Assembly: GCA_963682055.1 (NCBI GenBank)
Contig: OY821742.1
Coordinates: forward strand, 1,697,816-1,761,815
Length of the DNA: 64,000 nt
From: Primula veris
Taxonomy: Eukaryota > Streptophyta > Magnoliopsida > Ericales > Primulaceae
Direction: 5' to 3'
Shown: positions 23,734-35,001 of the stretch, one piece after another
Layout of the letters: the number at the start of each line of letters is the position of its first letter
Position numbering within the stretch: position 1 is the first letter of the stretch
Program-made: the position numbers and the translations under genes
Notes under the pieces: generated by a model
What the model saw: only the letters and a program-made list of their open reading frames with translations
The model's database searches: none
What the model was told of the DNA's origin: nothing

Positions 23734-24222
23734 ATGTTATAGCTGTCAAGACAAAGTCTTGTAAAATTTTGACATCACTTATACTCTTTCCTTGCTGAGG
23801 TCATCAAACTAGTTTTTGTGTAGAAATAAAAACGGATTTGCTCAATTTAAGCTCCTAAAATTTAATCTTTATTAGAGTTATTCTTTGATAAACATATTTT
23901 CGTGAGTAAATTGCTAGGTTTCTTGTGTTTTCCTAAAAGTTAGATATCTGTTTAAGTGTTCTTTATCTTGAATCAAGTCAAATTTCCTTAAAGCTTCAAT
24001 GTTTGATTTTTCAAATTTTGGATGAATCTGTTTTGGAAAAGGAATGTTTATCTGTTTAATTGGCTGAAGTTATCTTATTGCCAACTGTCTCTTGCGTAAT
24101 CTTAGTATGATTTTATTTTAAAATCTGTTGATAAACTACTTCCTATTTTTAAGCCAAAATATGCTGCTTAATTGATTTGCATGTATCTATTTCCAATTTC
24201 AAAAAGATATGGTCTTTATTGC

Positions 24223-24306
24223 TATTTATACAAACATCTTTTTACTATCCAAAATCAATTACTTTTTACAGAATAACTCTCTCTCTCTCATCTCTGTAAA
24301 ACCCTA
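24223..24306 (+). promoter_or_regulatory. Candidate internal promoter of the second SIRE ORF
   Basis: TATTTATA at 24,223-24,230 is followed about 50 bp on by a CT-rich patch (24,278-24,295) and AAACCCTA (24,299-24,306), the plant telo-box. TATA, pyrimidine patch and telo-box in this order are typical of plant core promoters and 5' leaders. They lie 60-140 bp before the ORF start at 24,366. An alternative is a spliced subgenomic RNA: TTTTTACAG at about 24,263-24,271 could be its acceptor. Confidence 0.4.
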
Positions 24307-24365
24307 GGCTTGCTGTAGAAACCCACTGCAAGGTTCTAAGTAAGGTTCTAACCCCAGTTGCAACC

Positions 24366-25652
24366 ATGTCATCAAACCCTTCTAAAAACCCCAATTCTGA
24401 TGATGATTGCACCCTCAGAGATTTTATGAATAAATCTCCATCACGTCAAGGTTCCAAATCAAAGGTAAGTGAGTCTTCCTCACCCAAAATTAAGCGCACT
24501 AAGAAGTGTGCTAGAAGGAATTTTGATAATGACCCTGTTACTGCTAAGTTTGAGTATGTTCCAACAAACAATAATGTTGATCCTCGTTTCTGGAGTAGGA
24601 CAACATATAGGAGGTTTAGGGGAATGGCTAGTAAAGAAATTCTGTGTGAAAGAAGGCTTAATTTAGTTAGCTATCCTCACATACAAGTGTATGTTGAGAA
24701 ATTACTCTCTGCTGTTGGCTTAGCCAAAACTGTTTGTTATGCAGACTCCTATTACCCTGCTGTTGTAAAAGAATTCTATTCCAATTTAAGCAGTGGTGTC
24801 TTTGAAGAGGGTAATCCTAAGTATGGAAGAGTGTTTTTGAGAGGTGTAACTTTGGATTTCACCCCTAAGTTGATTAATGACTATCTGTGTTGTCCCAGTC
24901 CTACTGTAGACAACAATGCTGAACCAGATTTAGAAATTCTAGCTTTAATTCTAACTGGGAAGAACAATAGGTTTGATGGTCATTCCATCAAAACATCATC
25001 TCTCACATTAAGTGCTGCTGTGTTGCACAAAATTGCTAGGTTTAACTGGACACCCACCAAACAATCTTCCAAAGTCAACAAAGATATGGCTATTTTTCTA
25101 TACAGGATTATGTCTTCACTACCCATCAACTTTGGCCATCATATCTTTAATCTTATAAAGGAATTTAGTGATGATAATTCACCATCCATTCTGCTTCCTT
25201 TCCCTTGCCTCATATCTAGTCTTCTTCTGGGCCAAGTCTCTTCTATGCATAGAGATTCTCCCATTAGTATCACTCATGAACCAATCACAGATTGTCCCTC
25301 TGCTCTTTATATTTCTGCCAAACTACTGAAGGAAGGACATGTCAATGATATTTCTGGGGACAAAGGGAAAGAAAAGGAAGAAAAACCTTCATCTGCTCCT
25401 TCAGCAAAGAAGAAAGGAGTAAAGTGGTACTTACTCCAGAAGCTGGCTTATAATCAAGAAAGGAGAGCTGAATTGGATGCTGATGATTATCAAATCAATA
25501 AGCTGCTGGTGGATATTATTGAGAGTGAGGATGATGATGATAGTGATGGTGTTTCAATCAGCAGTGAGGATGCCAATGCAGAAGATGAAGAAGTGGTAAG
25601 GCAGAATCCTCTAAGAGAAAGACCCCCACAGTGTGATATTCCAAGTGACTAA
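24366..25652 (+). CDS. Post-pol ORF of SIRE-like element (plant-transposon-protein domain, env position)
   Basis: A 428-aa protein encoded in the sense direction between pol and the 3' LTR, where SIRE elements have the so-called env-like ORF. The N-terminus is Ser/Pro-rich with a basic KIKRTKKCARR patch (about residues 42-52, possible nuclear signal). The middle (about 75-260), with YYPAVVKEFYSNL and a following RGVTLDFTPKLINDYL, resembles the putative plant transposon protein domain seen in retroelement ORFs and related host proteins. The C-terminus has a basic KKK patch and a strongly acidic Asp/Glu/Ser tail. I see no signal peptide and no convincing membrane span (residues about 272-292 are only moderately hydrophobic), so a true envelope role is not supported. 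Function unknown; a nucleic-acid or chromatin-associated role fits the composition. The ATG directly follows a GTTGCAACC motif copy. Confidence 0.82.
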   Translation: MSSNPSKNPNSDDDCTLRDFMNKSPSRQGSKSKVSESSSPKIKRTKKCARRNFDNDPVTAKFEYVPTNNNVDPRFWSRTTYRRFRGMASKEILCERRLNLVSYPHIQVYVEKLLSAVGLAKTVCYADSYYPAVVKEFYSNLSSGVFEEGNPKYGRVFLRGVTLDFTPKLINDYLCCPSPTVDNNAEPDLEILALILTGKNNRFDGHSIKTSSLTLSAAVLHKIARFNWTPTKQSSKVNKDMAIFLYRIMSSLPINFGHHIFNLIKEFSDDNSPSILLPFPCLISSLLLGQVSSMHRDSPISITHEPITDCPSALYISAKLLKEGHVNDISGDKGKEKEEKPSSAPSAKKKGVKWYLLQKLAYNQERRAELDADDYQINKLLVDIIESEDDDDSDGVSISSEDANAEDEEVVRQNPLRERPPQCDIPSD

Positions 25653-26013
25653 TTCCAATGGTTGCTGACAAATAGGGGGAGTGAAGTTTATGCTTTTGTT
25701 TTATGTTTTGTTTCATTTTGATGTTTTCAAGACTTTAATCTGTTTTTCAATTCTGCTGTATTAAGACAAGTTTATGCCTGTTTGGCTTTAATCATTCTGC
25801 AATTTCCTTCTGCAAATATCTTGATATCTTGTTGAAGTATGAATGCCTTTAAACTTGAAACAGGTCAACAGGTCTGAAAACTAATTGTGTGCACATACAT
25901 TGTGCTTATATATTTTGCCTGCAATTCTAACATACAGGGGGAGCTTACTGATATGGAATTTGCAGGTGGTTGGGATGTTTTATAAACTTTATTGATTTGT
26001 CAAAACCAATGAC

Positions 26014-26024
26014 AAAGGGGGAGA
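26014..26024 (+). other. Polypurine tract of the SIRE-like element
   Basis: AAAGGGGGAGA ends one base before the 3' LTR at 26,026. It is the plus-strand priming site. Confidence 0.9.
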
Positions 26025-26025
26025 T

Positions 26026-27287
26026 TGTTAGGACCAGATTTCTGGTCTAAATATTATTAATTGTCTATTGGTTTTTACTAAATAAATCCTAACTGTTATT
26101 AAGAACTAAGACAGGATTGACAGGTTCCAAGTACCAGTTGCAACCTCAGTTACAACCTACTAAGTTAGTAGTATTAGGTTTCAAGTACTGGTTGCAACCT
26201 TAGTTACAACCTGTGGTGAAAGGTTTCAAGTACCAGTTGCAACCTCAGTTGCAACCACAGTTCAACCTGCTGTTAAAACAGAATTCTGTCTTGTTTCATT
26301 ATTCTACATTACTAATTGTTTAATGCTAATCATTTGTTTTAAAGTATGTAGGATAAATTCTCATAAAGTCTTAAACGTGTATATGTGTTTATTGAGAATA
26401 CTAATGTGTTAAGGAAAGATGTTTATAAAAGATATAAAGAGATTAGTTTATAAGGTTATGTTTCCTTTTAATTTATATATCTCTATTCTTATGCTTGTCC
26501 TTATCACTTGATTCAATCTTTTGATTCTTATAATATTCAGTAAAGATATGTATAAAGATTGATTGATATGTGGAGTTAAATGTTTCATATGTTTATGAAA
26601 AGATATTATCTTTAAGAGATCATATCTTTATATGTTTCATTTCAAAGGAAAAGATTAACTCCTACTTTCAAGTGTGTTACTAAACAGGTGTTAATCAAAG
26701 ATGATTAGAGTCAATCCATGCTGAAGAATCTCGTGATACTTGGAGAGATTGAAGCTAATCAACCAAGTCAAAAGCAATCAAAAGATATTGAAGATAGAAG
26801 ATTGTTTTTACTTGTTTATATACTTAGTAACTTAAGCTTGTAAAGTTGTGTGTTCTAAATTATAAAGAACTTATTTTCTAGAGAGAATACACGTGAGCTT
26901 TAAAAAGAAAAACAATGGTGGGATGCCATTGATTTATAAGTGATAGTTATAGAGTAGGAGCAATATAGTGATAGGCAGAAAAACATAGAGGGAGTCTAAG
27001 TTTTTCATTAAGACTTGAGTCATATATTGTAAGCTTTTTATAATATCATAATCTGGGTAAGTGCCCCGGAGACGTAGCCTAGTTAGGTGAACTCCGTTGT
27101 TAAATGTGCGTGTGAATTATTTCCAAGTACATTTAATTTTAAAATAGTTTCTGTCCATTAATACACTTGGTTCCAACTGCAGTTCCAACCTCACTTGAAA
27201 CCTTATACACTTGGTTCAAACTGCAGTTCCAACCCCACTTGGAACCTTACTGCAAAACTGCATCTAGAACAACGGATAGGAATTTCA
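26026..27287 (+). repeat. SIRE-like 3' LTR
   Basis: 1,262 bp, TGTTAGGACC to GGAATTTCA, with two differences from the 5' LTR, followed by the ACATC target duplication. Confidence 0.95.
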
Positions 27288-27292
27288 ACATC

Positions 27293-28064
27293 TATAATAT
27301 ATTTGCGCACCTCGCCCACGCGATGTATGATGTATCGCGTGTTTAATTTGGTGTGTTAAAATTTGTATTTATCAACCTATTTATAAAGACAGTGCAATTT
27401 AAAAATATAAATTAAGTGTAAACTAATTATAAAACTTCAAAAGGATACACAAACGTAAAAACGTAAATAGTATTAAAATATAAAAAATATACCTGAGAAA
27501 TAAAGTCAGAAATTTCTGCAAATCAAAGTGAAGAGAGAGAATAGAGAGGGGGGAGAGTAATAATGGGTATTAGAAATTACTTATTTTTTAACCGTGCATG
27601 ATGTTTTTATATAATGTATTAGTTTTTTCTTTATTTATAATTTGTAAAATTAGAGGGTTTTTAAGTAATAATTTGTTTTAAAAACTCAGAAGAGATATAC
27701 CAGAGAATATAGTAAGAAAATTGTTTCCTACTGGGTCTTAAATTTTGCTAAACATGTGTCCTAAGTGGATTACACACGTCTTTACCTCTTTATTAGATAA
27801 TAAGATAAAATTAAGAATTGGATCATGAAAACAAAAGTATTTAAGCATTGGCCCGGATATAAAATTAATTAAGGATTGAACCATTATTTCTGAAACTAAT
27901 TCTATTTATCTAAAATATAAAATCTCTTCCAATGGTATTTATCTAATTTATCACCATCTCTCTAAAAAACCTCCCAATAAAAAACCTCCATATATATCTA
28001 TGTATATATCTATTTTGTATATATGTGTATATATATATATATGTATATATCTATGTATATAAAA
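27293..28064. other. Intergenic, no gene seen
   Basis: AT-rich DNA continuing the F-box upstream flank interrupted by the SIRE element. GCGCACCTCGCCCACGCGAT near 27,304 looks like a fragment of another repeat. AT dinucleotide-rich runs occur at about 27,990-28,060. Confidence 0.4.
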
Positions 28065-28350
28065 AATAGTTCAGACTCTTTTCAAAAATCCAAAAGAGTT
28101 CAGACTCTTTTCAAAAGGCTTAAGACTCTTTTTAAAAAGAGTCTTTTAAAAAGAGTTCAAAAAGGTTCAGACTCTTTTTAAAAAAGGGTTCAAAAGGGTT
28201 CAGACTCTTTTTAAAAAGGTTTAAAATGGTTCAGACTCTTTTTAAAAAGGTTTAAAACGGTTCAGACTCTTTTTAAAAAGGTTTAAAAGGGTTTAGACTC
28301 TTTTTAAAAAAGTTCAAAAGGGTTCAGACTATTTTTAAAAGGGTTTAAAA
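28065..28350. repeat. Minisatellite, about 31-32 bp unit
   Basis: About nine or ten imperfect copies of a unit with core TTCAGACTCTTTTTAAAAAG followed by GTTTAAAA. The last five or six are regularly spaced at 31-32 bp. The first copies are shorter and one contains an inverted segment around 28,126-28,150. Not coding. Confidence 0.85.
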
Positions 28351-28764
28351 GGGTTCGGAGTTTTTTTTTTGTTTTGTAATTTTTTGACACGTGTCGCTCT
28401 TTGGATGGGTGTTGCTGAAATGGACCAATTTTTAATTAGTTTTTGTTTTATGGACCAATTCTTAAATATTTTTATTTGACGTGTTTACCTCTCTATTAGA
28501 TAATAATGGTCCGTATAGTTTTAAACTAAGTTTATTCGGTCATTGATATCTACTAAAAACAGGATAGTACTTCCCAATGGTATTGTTTCATTTTATTAAC
28601 CCCCAAAGTGCTACCTACAAATTTATTTAGTATTTGTAGATTTAATTAATACAAATTTCCCCCCACCCTCACTTTTTAAAAGTATACGGATCCCAATTAA
28701 AGTTAACTCAAAAAACAAGTGATTCTTTTTAGTATGTAAGACTTTAGTTTCTTCCTAAATAAAT

Positions 28765-29200
28765 AAACTACTAAATAATAGAAATACCATTACAACTCAG
28801 AAAAATATGAAGTTCATGTCTACATAAATAAACGAATCGGCCAAGTTATTTTAAAGATTGTTCATAAAGATTCAAAGTGTTACTTATTTTAGAAATCTTT
28901 TACTTTAATAATACTAGTTCATATGTACATCAAAAAATAGTATTGAAATAATAGGAGTTATTTAATTTTGTGTTTTAACATTTATTATCAACGGGTTGGT
29001 ACGGTTTTAACACTTCAATTCCAACTGGCCGAAACGAATTCAAGAGTTTGGTCCGAATTGTTCTGGTCTGAATTTTAATAAGTTAACCCTAACTCAGACC
29101 ATTAAAAACAGGTTCAATATTTTTCAACACTAACCCAGCCTGATATACGTTTCAAGACCGGACCGATCAGCTAGTCTGTCCGGATTCAAGGTACACCCTA
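28765..29200. mobile_element. hAT-like element, 5'-truncated copy 3
   Basis: Matches positions about 16,444-16,878 and 36,270-36,705, including the right terminus GGTACACCCTA and the flank ACATAATAATACAAC. The left third of the element is missing. The join at about 28,760 brings the end of one duplication unit against the middle of another. Confidence 0.7.
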
Positions 29201-30137
29201 ACATAATAATACAACACAATCTCACAAATAATAACCTGGGTATATTAGTAGTACATGATTAATTTAATAAAATAATGATAAGGAAAGAAACATGAATCCA
29301 CAATCAATTAATTAATCAAGCATATCATGCAGATTGAGAGAAAGAAGGACACACCTCAATGAATCAATAGAGCCAAAACCTGTGTTCAGCCAAATAGCAA
29401 AGATAAAAAAGAGAGATAATCCAGATCTACAATATATAATATATATATAGTACAGAATAAAGTAATAAAATTGTTTCCTACTCCATCTTAAATTTTGATT
29501 TGGTAAACATTTGATTACATAATGGTAAGTATAGTTTTAAACTAAAAACAGGATAGTACTTTCCAATGGAATTGTTTCATTTTAGTAAACCCCCCTAGTA
29601 CTACCTACAAATTTATTTATTCAGTCATGTGCAAGTAAATTAACTATTGAGTCGAATGCTCATATTTTTTCTTGTAATATAAAATCATTACCTTCAAGTT
29701 TTACCAACTATATATTTGTTACTATATATAACCATATAAAATCTTAGATCGATACCAATAAAACCAACCGCATTTATCTTACTATTTAAGATCTGCCCAT
29801 AAGCTTAAAATTTCACATAAAAAAGTTGTCGATAAAAAATACATTTGTAATATAAATTGGTTTTCTTTGAAAAAAAAAACAAGATAACATTTTGACACAC
29901 GTACAAGTTATTGATTCAAATAAAAGCTAAGTAAAGTACAATAGAGACATGTAAATTATAGTACACACGTCTAAGCTAACAAAATTATTCCATAGAATTA
30001 GAATTTTTAATATCCAAAACAAAACAGACAACAAATTTATTAAACGAACTTAATCATAACGATTTCATGAATATTATTGACTTCGTAGGTATTTCTATTT
30101 CACTTGGATACAATATATGTGGCTTGTCATTGACTCA
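29201..30137. repeat. Duplicated F-box flank, no gene seen
   Basis: Up to about 29,630 it parallels 36,706-37,100 and 52,370-52,640. The rest, to 30,137, is AT-rich DNA in which I recognise nothing. Confidence 0.5.
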
Positions 30138-31745
30138 TGTAAAAAAAAATACTATGGAGATTGAAAAAAATAAAGAAGCACACACCTTACCTTAATCAAT
30201 TGAGATAAACCAGAAGACGAATTAGAAGAAGGAGAGACATTATTAATTTATTATACTGCATATATTTATAATATACACCAACCCAAAAAGTTTCCTATTT
30301 CAACATGGACTCTTATCAACATGATATTTTCCTTAGCTATTTAGATTTTCATTGGAAAAAACGAAAAACTGTGTTACCTTTTTTTAATTTTTGAAAATAT
30401 AATTTTTGGATCAAAAAGGGAAAAAAGGATAGCGACTTATTTTTTTGTTTAGGTTTCTCACAAAATTATAAGGAAATTTTGACTTTCTTCCCTAATAAAA
30501 TAATTTTGCATATTCAGAAACCGGTTTAACTAAAAATAATCATAAATAAGTTTGTTCCGTCGTACTCATACAAACACTATTGAAATATTGATAGAATGTT
30601 TCATATCACATGAACGGTGAATTAAATGAAAACAAAAGTTTAACCATAATATCAATAATAGTTACTATTATATTAATTAATGTGATCAAATTATCACATG
30701 CTTCATCTGATATTTCTTATGAATAACTTGTTATTTTAGACTCATGTAAGTCTAAATATATGACTAATGTAGTACAAATATTCCTAATAAAAAAGACAAC
30801 TATAAATTAAGAATGTGTGATGATTGTATTTTTAAAAAAACTTGCACATAACTCACACACTTCATAATATAATAAAAAATACATATTTATCACTCCAAAT
30901 ATACATAAAATTCTATAATTTAATAAATCAAAATATAAATATCTAATATAATAAAAACTCAACCTACTAAAAATCTAAATAAAAATATGTTAGAACCTTA
31001 GCTGATCCTATCATAAATTTATATATTAATTAAAAATAAAAAAAATTGTTAAATGTAAAAAGCAACCTATTAAAAATTCAAATAAAAATATATTAAAACT
31101 TAGATGAGTCTATGCTAAATTTAAAAATTAATTAAAAATAATTTTTTTATTATTAAATTTAGTATTACTAACGATCAAAACTTTTGATGAACTGGATATG
31201 TCATGTAATGTGAATATTTTTTTGTATAAAAAAAATATGTCAGGAAATGTATTTTTCAATTATCAATGAATCCTCTAACTAATTCTCTAATAGTATACAT
31301 ATAAAAGAACGATAAATTTCCCAAAGCATCTCATGCTGCCATACTCTTAATTATTTCACTATCAAACACTGCAAATTGTAACATGAATCATGCATGCGAT
31401 GTTAATTTTTCAGGTTTTGATCTGACCCGATCCGTCACGGATCAGATCGGATTGGGTAAAAATGCAATTCTATTCGGGTCGGTTTTAAATAGGTAAAATT
31501 GCAAATTAAAAAAGTGAAAATTAACACTCTTCCCATTTCATTCCTCATATAAATTAAACTCTCTCATATATTAATAGAGAACATATATTTAAAGGTGTAA
31601 ACGTGCAACTTAAAAAATACAACTTAAAAAGTGCAAGTTAAAAAGTGCAACTTAACACACACTCTCTCTCTTATGTAAATTAAACTATATTTTAGAGTTT
31701 AAATGGATAAAAATGCAATTTAACACTCTATCTCCTCTTTCTCTC
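30138..31745. repeat. Segmental duplication, copy 2 (partner 9,902-11,540)
   Basis: Collinear with 9,902-11,540. It is identical over its first 330 bp or so, then clearly diverged. Here the sequence reads on past the point where the partner is interrupted by Cassandra. No gene seen in it or in 31,746-32,400. Confidence 0.8.
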
Positions 31746-32419
31746 ATATATATTAAACAGTATGTGTTATAATAATACATAACATACATTTCGGTAGATT
31801 TATTAAAAAAAACCTTATATAAAATGTATTTATTAATTAATGAAACGATATTTATGATAAATGTGAATGGAATTTATTCATGTTAATTAATGACTAATAT
31901 ATTATCGTCTTTATTTATAGAAGGATTTACGGGAAAACAAATCATCGTATCAATTATATGTATTTATAGGACATTTTTACATATATCAATAAACATGAAA
32001 ATATTAAAAAGAAGATTGTAAATTTTAAATCACTAAATTAATATGAAAGAATATTTAATGTCAAATTAGTATTTATATATTATCTTTTTAAATCAAATGT
32101 TGTTTTACTTGACCATATGGATTTTCAACAAATTATCTTTCAAATTTTATCATTTATGAGGTTTATTTTTCGAACGGAAAAAAGTGTTATAAAAAACGGG
32201 TTAAATGAGTAAAAGTGACGTTCGTACAAGACTTTCTATGACCGATGAGTTCACTATTCTTCCAACTTTATGAATAAAGAAATATAAAAACTTAAGAAAA
32301 GAGGAAAGGAGTTCTATATATATATATAGATGGATAAACACCTTTATTCGAACTACAGGAATAAAGTGTATTTAAAAACAGCTTTGATTATAAAATTTAT
32401 CATTCTTTGAGAAAGTAAA

Positions 32420-33490
32420 TTATTTTAAATTTGGTACAAACCAAACAGGCGGCCGTACGTGTTTTCCAGAAAGACCCACCATCTTATGAAAACTTTTGTC
32501 TTCTAATTTAAAGATCCCACAGTCTATGTTGGTTTCCGATTCCATACATGTACATGGACTATCCAAATAAGATTGGGGTGTAATATATATCGAATTACAA
32601 TGGAATTTCAAACACTCTAAATTCGAAAAAGACTCTGAACGATTAGCAGAACCTATGAACAAAGCTTGGTCACCAAGGTTGTGGATTTCATGCCATGTTG
32701 CAAACTCCTCATTAGTTCCATGTACTAACTTAAAGATCTCAAATTTATAAGTTTTGTCAACTTCTGAGCCGTCATATTCAACACCCCAATATCTTTTAAC
32801 GAGTAACAATTCTCCATCTTTGGATTCAACAAGATAAAACACATGAACATCTTCTTCTTGATATTATGGACAACTGTTTTGGCGCTTCCGTTATGGAAAT
32901 CTATTTGTAAAAGTTCATGTTTATATGTAACACTATATATACAACCTTTATGATAAATAACATCACAAGACACATAGCGCTTTACTGGCTGAAGGTCGAT
33001 AACGTCCAATATTGATCACCCGATTTGTAGTATGCCAATAGCGAACAAGATTGATAGATAACCACAACCTCGTAGTCATTTGGAGATGTACGTGGATCAG
33101 ATGTTAATATTGCTTTATGTATAAAATGACCAAGTAAATTGACATCATGCCACTCATATCTTAACACCATACTAAGATCTTTAAAAATTGGGAGAGTAAT
33201 TCTAGCAGAGTTGACGGGTTCTAAAGGGTTATAACCATGTTTCTATCCAAACAAAACAACCAACGATGAGATGAACCAACGAATCTGAAATCATATGGAA
33301 TTGGTAGTTGAATGTCGAAAGACACCTTGTTGAGAAATCATCTGAAATCATTCGAGCTAGGATTGAGTTTGCGCCAATTTGAACAAACAGCTGGAAAAGA
33401 AAAATAATCTGAGAGTAGAGCAAACTTTGTCACGATCAAATCTAGTATGTGTTCCGGAAGCCCAGCCCAATCACGGGTTGATGAAGTCAT
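32420..33490 (-). pseudogene. F-box/DUF295 gene copy 3, multiply broken
   Basis: Clear copy of the 385-aa F-box gene with several lesions. The F-box (DWAGLPEHILDLIV...VCSNWRKL) is intact from the ATG at 33,490. Then 96 bp of the intact gene are replaced by a 12-bp filler (33,336-33,347), which creates a stop after NDFR. Single-base deletions follow at about 33,225, 33,001 and 32,867, each shifting the frame. The final 140 codons (from about 32,842) are open again and end in VRPPVWFVPNLK. No full product is possible. Confidence 0.88.
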
Positions 33491-34123
33491 CCTTTTCTGG
33501 AAAAAAACAGTAATATATCCTTGAGTTAATAAGAATTTCATAATTCTTTTCACGTTAATCATTTCGTGATGAGGTCATTCTTCTAATCTTCTTTTAAAAA
33601 AAACAAGTTAATAAAAATATCACAAATAAATTCAAGTTTAGGTTGTATGAAGACCAGTACACATATGCAGTGCTAGGGATGGCAAAAAAACAACATTGAT
33701 AACCCAACCCGCCTCTATATTACGGGTAGGGTTTAAACCTGGTTCAGGTACCGGAGTTGCGGATGAAATTGATGGGGTTGGCGGCTAGGGTTGAACTCTG
33801 AATGTTGTAATAATATTTATGCACAGACTGTGGTTGTGAATTTGAATAGACACAAGGACCAATGACGTAATTTTAAGTAAAGTGTTTTTTTCTTTCCAGT
33901 TCAGTTTGATATTTTTTCTACCATATGACTAAGATGAAAGAGTCGATGTTTATCAAAAGACGACAATACTCATGGTTTATTACCTGGGGAGCAAATTTAG
34001 CTAAACATGGTTTATTAATATTTATTTTGAATACTGTATAGGTTAAAATACTGTATGAAGACATAAAAACCTTAAAAGATGATTAAAATATTGAACTGAT
34101 AGGTTAATTCAAAAATAGTTATT
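33491..34123. repeat. Duplicated upstream flank of F-box copy 3, no gene
   Basis: Parallels 15,281-15,600 and 50,542-50,960, including the GGGATGGCAAAAAAAC block. No gene seen. Confidence 0.55.
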
Positions 34124-34470
34124 TTTTCGTATTCATGCAGTCGATCTGATTCGAGTTCATTCGTATTGTCAAACACATAAAAACCTTAGTGGCGAAAAAC
34201 CCAATATGAGACAAAACCGGTACCTCATCAAAACATTGGCAAAGTAAATCTAATGGGAAAAACCTCTGGTCGAATGACAAAAGAGTAAACAATGGTACTT
34301 TGATTTGGTAATCTTTAGTGAGATATATCAGGAAACGTGTCTCGTTAAAAATATTGTCAAAGAAAAGTTAGTGGGAAAATTTTTTGAAATAAGGACAAAA
34401 AGAATACACAAGTATAAAATATGATACTCCCACTCACTTGTACACGATATGGTGCGAAAATTTTGACTCC
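34124..34470 (-). mobile_element. Old fragment of the copia element at 37.4 kb
   Basis: Matches the left interior of the second copia element (about 37,695-38,250) with many differences and gaps. The shared phrases are CACATAAAAACCTTAG, GGACAAAACCGGTACCT and, with differences, a CACTTGTACACGA stretch. It shows that the family has been present in this region for longer than the insertion at 37.4 kb. Confidence 0.7.
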
Positions 34471-34635
34471 GACATTAAATGTTGCTCTAAGGTAGCTAAG
34501 ATAGCCTATACAGACCAATCGCCCGTACGTGTTTATAAAAAGAATGATTTGACAGTGATTTGGTAAACCATACAGGTTTCTGACGAATAACTCAAAACGT
34601 CCAACTGGCAGTGTTATAGAAGATTCTAGAATTTT

Positions 34636-34640
<5 letters not shown>

Positions 34641-34698
<58 letters not shown>
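34641..34698. repeat. AT dinucleotide microsatellite
   Basis: An uninterrupted AT run of about 58 bp directly to the left of the first Helitron. Confidence 0.9.
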
Positions 34699-34700
<2 letters not shown>

Positions 34701-34703
34701 TTA

Positions 34704-35001
34704 TCTTATTAATATAAGCCAACCCAAGAAAAAATGAGGCTGCCAAATTTTGGCCATTTTTTTCAAAAATGTCCCCACTCTTTTTTACTAATTACCAATA
34801 TACATAATATAATTAATTAACTATTTGTCCTCAATATATTTTACTAATTACGGATGTACCCTAAATTAATTAATAATTCGTTTTAACCTCCGTAACTATA
34901 ATAAATTATACCAAATCTGAATATTATGTTAAAAATAAAATATATTACGAGATTTATGTCATTACGCGTATCACACGCAACGCGTGGGTAACTTTTACTA
35001 G
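34704..35001 (+). mobile_element. Non-autonomous Helitron, copy 1
   Basis: Probable 5' end TCTTATTAATATAAGCC after an A. The 3' end has the hairpin CACGCAACGCGTG (34,974-34,986), an 11-nt spacer and CTAG (34,998-35,001) followed by T. This hairpin-plus-CTRR end with an A/T target is the Helitron signature. About 298 bp with no Rep/helicase. The 5' boundary is less certain than the 3' one. Confidence 0.68.

Larger units (their letters stand above)
17026..27292 (+). mobile_element. Complete Ty1-copia LTR retrotransposon, SIRE/Maximus-like
   Basis: The element has 1,262-bp LTRs at 17,031-18,292 and 26,026-27,287, flanked by the 5-bp target duplication ACATC (17,026-17,030 and 27,288-27,292). 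Order: LTR, initiator-Met primer site, gag-pol as one frame, about 1-kb spacer with tandem repeats, a second ORF, polypurine tract, LTR. Protease-integrase-RT-RNase H order shows Ty1-copia. The large size (10.26 kb), long LTRs and an extra ORF after pol point to the SIRE/Maximus lineage; this assignment is by architecture, not by phylogeny. All parts needed for transposition look intact. It sits in the upstream flank of F-box copy 2. Confidence 0.93.

Noticed and set aside
24366..25652. Calling the post-pol ORF a retroviral-type envelope
   Set aside because: No signal peptide, cleavage site or convincing membrane helix; position alone does not make it env.
28065..28350. Possible CRISPR-like array
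   Set aside because: The repeats have no unique spacers of constant length, and this is plant nuclear DNA; it is a minisatellite.
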